A stretch of DNA of 64,000 nt from Bacteroidales bacterium (GTDB taxonomy: Bacteria > Bacteroidota > Bacteroidia > Bacteroidales > VadinHA17): positions 252,879 through 316,878 of the forward strand of contig JAJFVL010000046.1 in NCBI GenBank assembly GCA_021371855.1. The letters run 5' to 3'. The notes beneath the pieces are model-generated. The model saw only the letters and a program-made list of their open reading frames with translations. It searched no databases and was not told the origin of the DNA. The translations under genes were made by a program, and so were the position numbers. Below, piece by piece: positions 63,862-64,000 of this stretch (within the stretch, counting starts at the first letter, position 1; every line of letters starts with the position of its first letter).

Positions 63862-64000
63862 ATCGGGTAGGAAGCGGCTCACGCCGCTGTCCCCCCACAC
63901 CACCGGGCATACGATGTCGTACCACGGCGGTTTCTACTAACTTTTAAACCGTCATTCTCAGATACAAAGATTGTAACCCCTGTTGGGAGAACCAATTGAG
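63862..64000 (-). mobile_element. Group II intron, 3' end (domains V and VI)
   Basis: Minus strand. Domain V: ACCGCCG (63931-63925) pairs with CGGTGGT (63905-63899), then GG/CC, a 2-nt TG bulge, and a UACG/CGUA upper stem with a 4-nt loop, about 34 nt in all, with a CGC triad and G-U pair in the lower stem. Domain VI: GGG-GGA-C-AGCGGC, a GUGA tetraloop, GCCGCU-UCC, an unpaired UA, then CCC, ending in GAU. The bulged A is 7 nt from the 3' end, where the branch point belongs. The end is ...CTACCCGAT at 63862. The protein-coding part and 5' end are outside the window; a stop at 63944-63946 may end the intron-encoded protein. Confidence 0.9.

Larger units (their letters stand above)
49350..64000. 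mobile_element. Prophage (partial, right end outside the window)
   Basis: The element is distinctly more AT-rich than the chromosome to its left. It starts with a large serine recombinase on the plus strand, next to the broken yjbR gene. All other genes run leftward: an early/accessory block (51.1-56.7 kb) and a late block (57.0-63.9 kb) with two holin-like proteins and tail-fibre genes. Terminase, capsid and portal genes are not in this window. The fibre gene at the right edge holds a group II intron. A tailed temperate phage of Bacteroidetes is the likely identity. Confidence 0.85.

Noticed and set aside
63862..63925. N-terminus of the S74 fibre protein starting at the GTG at 63925
   Set aside because: The first 21 codons lie in intron domains V and VI, so this start is an artefact.
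1..64000. tRNA or rRNA genes
   Set aside because: I scanned the intergenic gaps by eye and saw no cloverleaf with the conserved GTTCRANYC arm and no rRNA sequence.

Overview
The window comes from the chromosome of a Bacteroidetes bacterium, probably an environmental and largely anaerobic Bacteroidales-type lineage. The evidence is type IX secretion C-terminal sorting domains, BACON domains, an Oar-like TonB receptor, OmpA/TSP3 proteins, Bacteroidetes -7 boxes (TAnnTTTG), a B12-dependent ribonucleotide reductase and a Kdo transferase. The right-hand 14.6 kb is an AT-rich prophage whose far end lies outside the window.

Region 1 (1-9.3 kb) holds cell-surface and secreted proteins mixed with decaying genes: a modular secreted protein, a ceramidase-like C-terminal remnant fused in frame ahead of a GHL10-type glycosidase, a beta-helix lipoprotein, an M28 peptidase pseudogene and a TSP3/OmpA porin-like protein. 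Region 2 (9.3-17 kb) is a small carbohydrate/phosphoester cluster: an alkaline-phosphatase-fold enzyme, a CBM9-like lipoprotein, a GH2 enzyme and a discoidin-GH127 arabinofuranosidase. There is no SusC/SusD pair. Region 3 (17-26.4 kb) has a BACON-repeat T9SS cargo protein, a LytS/LytTR two-component pair whose kinase has an FG-GAP-like ectodomain, and a trypsin-like T9SS protease.

Region 4 (26.6-49.3 kb) is mainly housekeeping: a hotdog thioesterase, carB, a sugar isomerase-like protein, a creatininase-like amidase, a small OmpA operon, tcdA, a TatD hydrolase, gltX, the tdh-kbl threonine degradation operon, nrdJ, an Oar-like TonB receptor, waaA, a NarL-type two-component pair, a YraN nuclease-like protein and the 5' part of a yjbR/mmcQ gene.

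Region 5 (49.35-64 kb) is the prophage. A large serine recombinase sits directly beside a yjbR gene cut off at the codon where the family continues, which marks this end of the element (attL). All other phage genes run leftward. They include a metallophosphoesterase, a C5 cytosine methyltransferase translationally coupled to a ParB-like protein, a RadC/JAB protein, small early proteins, two small membrane (holin-like) proteins and a tail-fibre module (a triple-LamG protein, a collar-type fibre protein, a BACON-like protein and an S74-chaperone fibre). The last fibre gene is interrupted at the window edge by a group II intron, whose domains V and VI are readable.

The least expected signals are the group II intron in the tail gene, a 95-nt three-way-junction element after the lysis genes, a palindromic operator touching a phage -7 box, and a roughly 110-bp leader repeat that ends at the start codons of two unrelated chromosomal genes (the LytTR regulator and waaA).
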